A DNA stretch of 8,829 nucleotides from contig JASFVG010000188.1 in the NCBI GenBank assembly GCA_050049955.1, forward strand, positions 1-8,829. The letters are read 5' to 3'. The notes under the pieces were generated by a model. That model saw only the letters and a list, made by a program, of their open reading frames with translations, was not told the DNA's origin and searched no databases. The position numbers were made by a program, and so were the translations under genes. The DNA is from SKLM01 sp050049955 (GTDB lineage: Bacteria; Chloroflexota; Anaerolineae; B4-G1). This document shows, piece by piece, positions 6,452-8,829 of the stretch. Positions within the stretch are counted from its first letter, which is position 1, and the number at the start of each line of letters is the position of its first letter.

Positions 6452-7656
6452 CACGTGCCTCGTGAGAACCCGGCCACGATCTCCCGCAGATTGTGGCAGA
6501 CGGAATCGACCTGCTCCTCCGTCATCACGCTGGAGAAGGGCAGCGCCAGACAGGTATCCCCCGCCTGCTCTGTGACCGGGAAGTCGCCGCGTCCGTAGCT
6601 GAACGTCTCCACGTAGAACGGCTGCAGGTGGATCGGGGTGAAGTAGGGACGTGACGGGATGCCGCGGTGCTTCAAGGCCTCCATCACTCGGTTGCGCCCC
6701 ACCTCCGGTGCGATCCGCACGACGTAGACGAACCAGCTCATACGGGTCGTGGTCGGGGCAATGTACGGCGTCTCCACGCCCTCGACGCTGGTCAGCCGTT
6801 CGTCATACCAGCCTGCGACTCGATCTCGTCGTCCCAGCAGATTCTCGATGCGCTCCAGCTGCGACAGGCCGAGCGCGGCGCTCATCTCATCCAGCCGGTA
6901 GTTATAGCCCAGCCGCGTATGGTTCAGCCAGGCGTCGAAAACGTCCCGGCCCTGGTTCCGCAGCGAGCGGAAGAGCGCGGCCCAGTCGCCTCTGTCGGTG
7001 ACGATCATGCCGCCCTCACCGGTAGTCATCTGCTTGTTGGGGTAGAAGGCAAACACCGCGGCGTCGCCCAGCGTGCCAGCCTTCCGGCCCTTGTACTCCG
7101 CGCCAATGGCCTCGCAGGAGTCCTCGATGATCAGGAGCTCGTGCTCCTCCGCGACTTCCTGGAGTTGATCATGGTCAGCCGGTTGGCCAAAGGCGTCGAT
7201 GGGGAGGATGGCCTTCGGCGAACGCGCGCTGGGGGCCGAAGGACGAAGCGAGGGCGGAAGCCACTTCCTCGCGGCCGTGCCGCCCCGGGAGAGATCTGCA
7301 GCTGCTTCCGCGACTTGCGCCACGTCGATGTTGAGGGTCTGTGGGTCGATGTCGACGAAGATCGGCACACCCCGCTCGTAGAGGATGCAGTTGGCCGAGG
7401 CGATGAACGAGAACGGGCTGGTGATGACCGCGTCACCCTCCCCAATACATGCCGCAATGACCGCCAGGTGGAGCCCGCTAGTGCCAGAGCTGACGCCGAC
7501 GGCATGATCCGTGCCAACATAGGAGGCAAAGGCTTGCTCAAGAACCGCAAGTCTAGGACCGAGGCTGAGGTAGCGGGTCTTCAGGACCTCGTCGACGACC
7601 GCGATGTCGGCGTTCGTTAGATCCGGCGATGACATAGGAATAGCAGGCCTAGTCAC
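6451..7656 (-). CDS. DegT/DnrJ/EryC1/StrS-family PLP aminotransferase (PglE/EpsN-like)
   Basis: This is a sugar-nucleotide 4-keto aminotransferase of fold type I. Numbered from GTG 7656 (401 aa), it shows the phosphate-binding SSGTSG (56-61), the PLP-nitrogen Asp in IIEDSCEAIG (Asp179), the Schiff-base lysine in FAFYPNKQMTTGEGG (Lys208), and GYNYRLDEMSAALG (250-263). In this operon the likely substrate is the 4-keto-6-deoxy sugar made by the downstream dehydratase, giving a 4-amino sugar. Residues about 120-146 are an insertion rich in Arg, Pro, Ser and Ala before KAILPIDAFG, not usual in the family. GTG 7656 overlaps the upstream stop as GTGA and has AGGGTGG before it; GTG 7665 (404 aa) and the internal ATG at 7635 are alternatives. 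The stop overlaps the next start. Confidence 0.92.
   Translation of the reverse strand: MTRPAIPMSSPDLTNADIAVVDEVLKTRYLSLGPRLAVLEQAFASYVGTDHAVGVSSGTSGLHLAVIAACIGEGDAVITSPFSFIASANCILYERGVPIFVDIDPQTLNIDVAQVAEAAADLSRGGTAARKWLPPSLRPSAPSARSPKAILPIDAFGQPADHDQLQEVAEEHELLIIEDSCEAIGAEYKGRKAGTLGDAAVFAFYPNKQMTTGEGGMIVTDRGDWAALFRSLRNQGRDVFDAWLNHTRLGYNYRLDEMSAALGLSQLERIENLLGRRDRVAGWYDERLTSVEGVETPYIAPTTTRMSWFVYVVRIAPEVGRNRVMEALKHRGIPSRPYFTPIHLQPFYVETFSYGRGDFPVTEQAGDTCLALPFSSVMTEEQVDSVCHNLREIVAGFSRGT
7219..7299 (-). other. Low-complexity insertion within the aminotransferase gene
   Basis: About 27 codons between DVAQVAEAA and KAILPIDAFG encode Arg/Pro/Ser/Ala-rich sequence (RKWLPPSLRPSAPSARSP), where DegT-family proteins normally have only a few residues. 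On the minus strand the DNA contains degenerate short repeats of the form CTTCGTCCTTCGGCC. At its downstream end is an 8-bp inverted repeat, CCTTCGGC at 7212-7219 with GCCGAAGG at 7235-7242 and a 15-nt loop. The frame is kept and the catalytic residues are outside, so the enzyme is probably active. It could be an inserted small palindromic element or a locally expanded simple repeat. Confidence 0.5.
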
Positions 7657-8312
7657 GAATACCACCCTGCATCCCTAGTTCTGACCACCCTCGCTGGAAC
7701 TCCCACGGCAATCACGTTCGCCGGAAGATCGTCGACCACGACAGCACCAGCACCGACCACCGACCAGTCACCAATGTGGAGACCGTGAATTGTCGCGCTG
7801 TTGATGCCGAAGCAAGACCCCGAACCTACGTGCACGCCCCCGCCCAGATTGACGCCAGGGCCCAAAGTGACAAAGTCGCCGACACTGGCATCGTGTCCAA
7901 CCGTACAGACCTTATTGATGATGCTTCCGTTCCCGATTGTGACATCTGGATCCAGCACTGCGTTTGCGTATACGATGGTACCGGTGCCTATCACCACCCT
8001 CATGCCTCTCCACGCGCTGGGGTGGACAAGAGTAGCGATGCGGCGATGCCGGATTGCTTTGAGTCTCCGATAGGCTTTGAAGCGCGCTGGGGAATCACCA
8101 ATGGCAATCGCTACGTGGACATTGCAGTGTAGGCAAAGCCAATCAGGATCGCCGAGCACTGTAATGCCGGCAACCCGCTCGCCCATCCTTGAGAGATCGT
8201 CGTCCAGATATCCTACTAGATTCCACGTTGCCGCAACGCTGTTGATGTCTCTAGTGATTTGCGCGACCTGACGCCCCACTCCTCCGGCGCCGAGTATGAC
8301 CAAGTCATTCAT
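7653..8312 (-). CDS. NeuD/PglD-family sugar acyltransferase (left-handed beta-helix)
   Basis: This 219-residue protein matches the usual length of the NeuD/PglD/EpsM family. The N-terminal Rossmann-like part starts LVILGAGGVGRQVAQI (4-19) with YLDDD at 35-39, the region that binds the sugar nucleotide in PglD. From about residue 92 hexapeptide repeats build the beta-helix (VVIGTGTIVYANAVLDPDVT, then IGNGSIINKVCTVGHDASVG). His140 in VGHDASVGDF matches the catalytic base of PglD, and the C-terminus has VVGAGAVVVDDLPANVIAVG (185-204), an acetyl-CoA-site signature. The expected reaction is N-acetylation of the C4 amine made by the neighbouring aminotransferase; some family members O-acetylate sialic acid instead. 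Its ATG overlaps the upstream stop as ATGA, and its stop overlaps the next start. Confidence 0.9.
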   Translation of the reverse strand: MNDLVILGAGGVGRQVAQITRDINSVAATWNLVGYLDDDLSRMGERVAGITVLGDPDWLCLHCNVHVAIAIGDSPARFKAYRRLKAIRHRRIATLVHPSAWRGMRVVIGTGTIVYANAVLDPDVTIGNGSIINKVCTVGHDASVGDFVTLGPGVNLGGGVHVGSGSCFGINSATIHGLHIGDWSVVGAGAVVVDDLPANVIAVGVPARVVRTRDAGWYS

Positions 8313-8829
8313 GGCTCACCATCCCCCAAGGTCCGAGGCCCTTCAAAGGGTGGCATTGTCGCATGTCCCTCTGCACTTATCCCTTCTCTGCTCAGAGCCT
8401 GGCCCAGCGTCATTAGCAGTATGCGAACGTCCAGTAGGAGGCTGCGATTGTCGACGTACCATGCGTCCATTTCAAGCTTCTCCTGCCAAGAAAGCTGATT
8501 GCGCCCGTTGACCTGTGCCCAACCGGTGATCCCGGGCTTGACTTCGTGACGACGAACCTGCTCCTGGGTGTAGTGCGGCAGGTAAGACATCCGTAGCGGT
8601 CGTGGTCCCACCAGACTCATCTCTCCTTTGAGCACATTGAACAGCTCTGGTAGTTCGTCCAGGCTGGAACTGCGCAGGAAGCGGCCGAAGGGTGTCAGTC
8701 TCTTGGCGTCGGGCAGGAGGTTTCCCAGGTCGTCTCGGTCATCTGTCATGGTACGGAACTTGTAAATCGTAAATGGCTGGCCCCCTACTCCGGGACGCTC
8801 CTGTTGGAAGATAATCGGGCCTGAAGAAT
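8309..8829 (-). CDS. Bacterial sugar transferase (PglC/EpsL-like phosphoglycosyl transferase), N-terminus off the window
   Basis: The frame is open from the right edge to a TGA at 8309: 172 full codons, 5' end missing. An internal Met at 8749 is not the start, because the 26 residues before it are conserved family sequence (GPIIFQQERPG, then FTIYKFRTM). The catalytic Asp-Glu pair is in SSLDELPELFNVLKGEMSLV, codons at 8654-8659, followed by GPRPLRMSYLP and PGITGWAQVNGRN. The tail REGISAEGHATMPPFEG resembles PglC/EpsL-type enzymes that sit beside NeuD and DegT genes. The protein transfers a phospho-sugar from UDP-sugar to undecaprenyl phosphate at the inner membrane, starting glycan assembly. 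Whether it is the short monotopic PglC type or the longer polytopic WcaJ type is hidden by the truncation. It is the first visible gene of the operon, and its stop overlaps the next ATG (ATGA). Confidence 0.92.
   Translation of the reverse strand, partial: SSGPIIFQQERPGVGGQPFTIYKFRTMTDDRDDLGNLLPDAKRLTPFGRFLRSSSLDELPELFNVLKGEMSLVGPRPLRMSYLPHYTQEQVRRHEVKPGITGWAQVNGRNQLSWQEKLEMDAWYVDNRSLLLDVRILLMTLGQALSREGISAEGHATMPPFEGPRTLGDGEP

Noticed and set aside
6667..7620. A 317-codon plus-strand open frame antisense to the aminotransferase
   Set aside because: It is a shadow of the DegT-type gene, whose active-site residues are all in the minus-strand frame.
7653..8829. Possible lower GC content in the acyltransferase and transferase genes, as a sign of transfer
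   Set aside because: Counting a few 60-base lines gave about 50-63 percent here against about 55-63 percent in the dehydratase and aminotransferase genes; the ranges overlap too much to support a claim.

Overview
The window is GC-rich bacterial DNA carrying part of a surface-glycan or glycoprotein locus. The large multi-membrane O-antigen-ligase-like protein with a C-terminal TPR block, and the exported protein with a beta-rich domain after a long low-complexity linker, would fit Chloroflexota (Anaerolineae-like). That placement is an impression from protein style; no rRNA or tRNA gene is present to test it.

Layout. (1) Positions 1-666, minus strand: the N-terminal 222 residues of an exported or membrane-anchored protein whose C-terminus lies beyond the left edge. 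(2) Positions 667-1737: about 1.07 kb without a convincing gene, between two divergent genes. It holds small hairpins, a cluster of TGTGGCGCA-type repeats with a near-perfect palindrome, and a perfect 16-bp inverted repeat enclosing about 230 bp just ahead of the next gene. (3) Positions 1738-4398, plus strand: an 886-residue polytopic O-antigen ligase/polymerase-like (Wzy_C/WaaL-type) protein with C-terminal TPRs. (4) Positions 4399-4579: a short convergent intergenic gap with a GC-rich hairpin. (5) Positions 8829-4580, minus strand: a tightly overlapping four-gene operon, read in the order phosphoglycosyl transferase (5' end cut by the right edge), NeuD/PglD-type acyltransferase, DegT-type PLP aminotransferase, FlaA1/CapD-type (PglF-like) 4,6-dehydratase.

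How the genes fit together. The dehydratase makes a 4-keto-6-deoxy sugar nucleotide, the aminotransferase aminates C4, the acyltransferase acetylates the new amine, and the transferase puts the phospho-sugar on the polyprenyl-phosphate carrier. This is the PglF-PglE-PglD-PglC logic of the Campylobacter bacillosamine pathway, and the first three genes have the order of epsL-epsM-epsN in Bacillus subtilis. The convergent ligase/polymerase-like gene could polymerise or transfer the finished lipid-linked glycan. The genes themselves are of known families. The less ordinary items are the structured 1-kb divergent intergenic region, a low-complexity hairpin-bearing insertion inside the aminotransferase, and the pairing of a bacillosamine-type module with a TPR-tailed Wzy_C protein.
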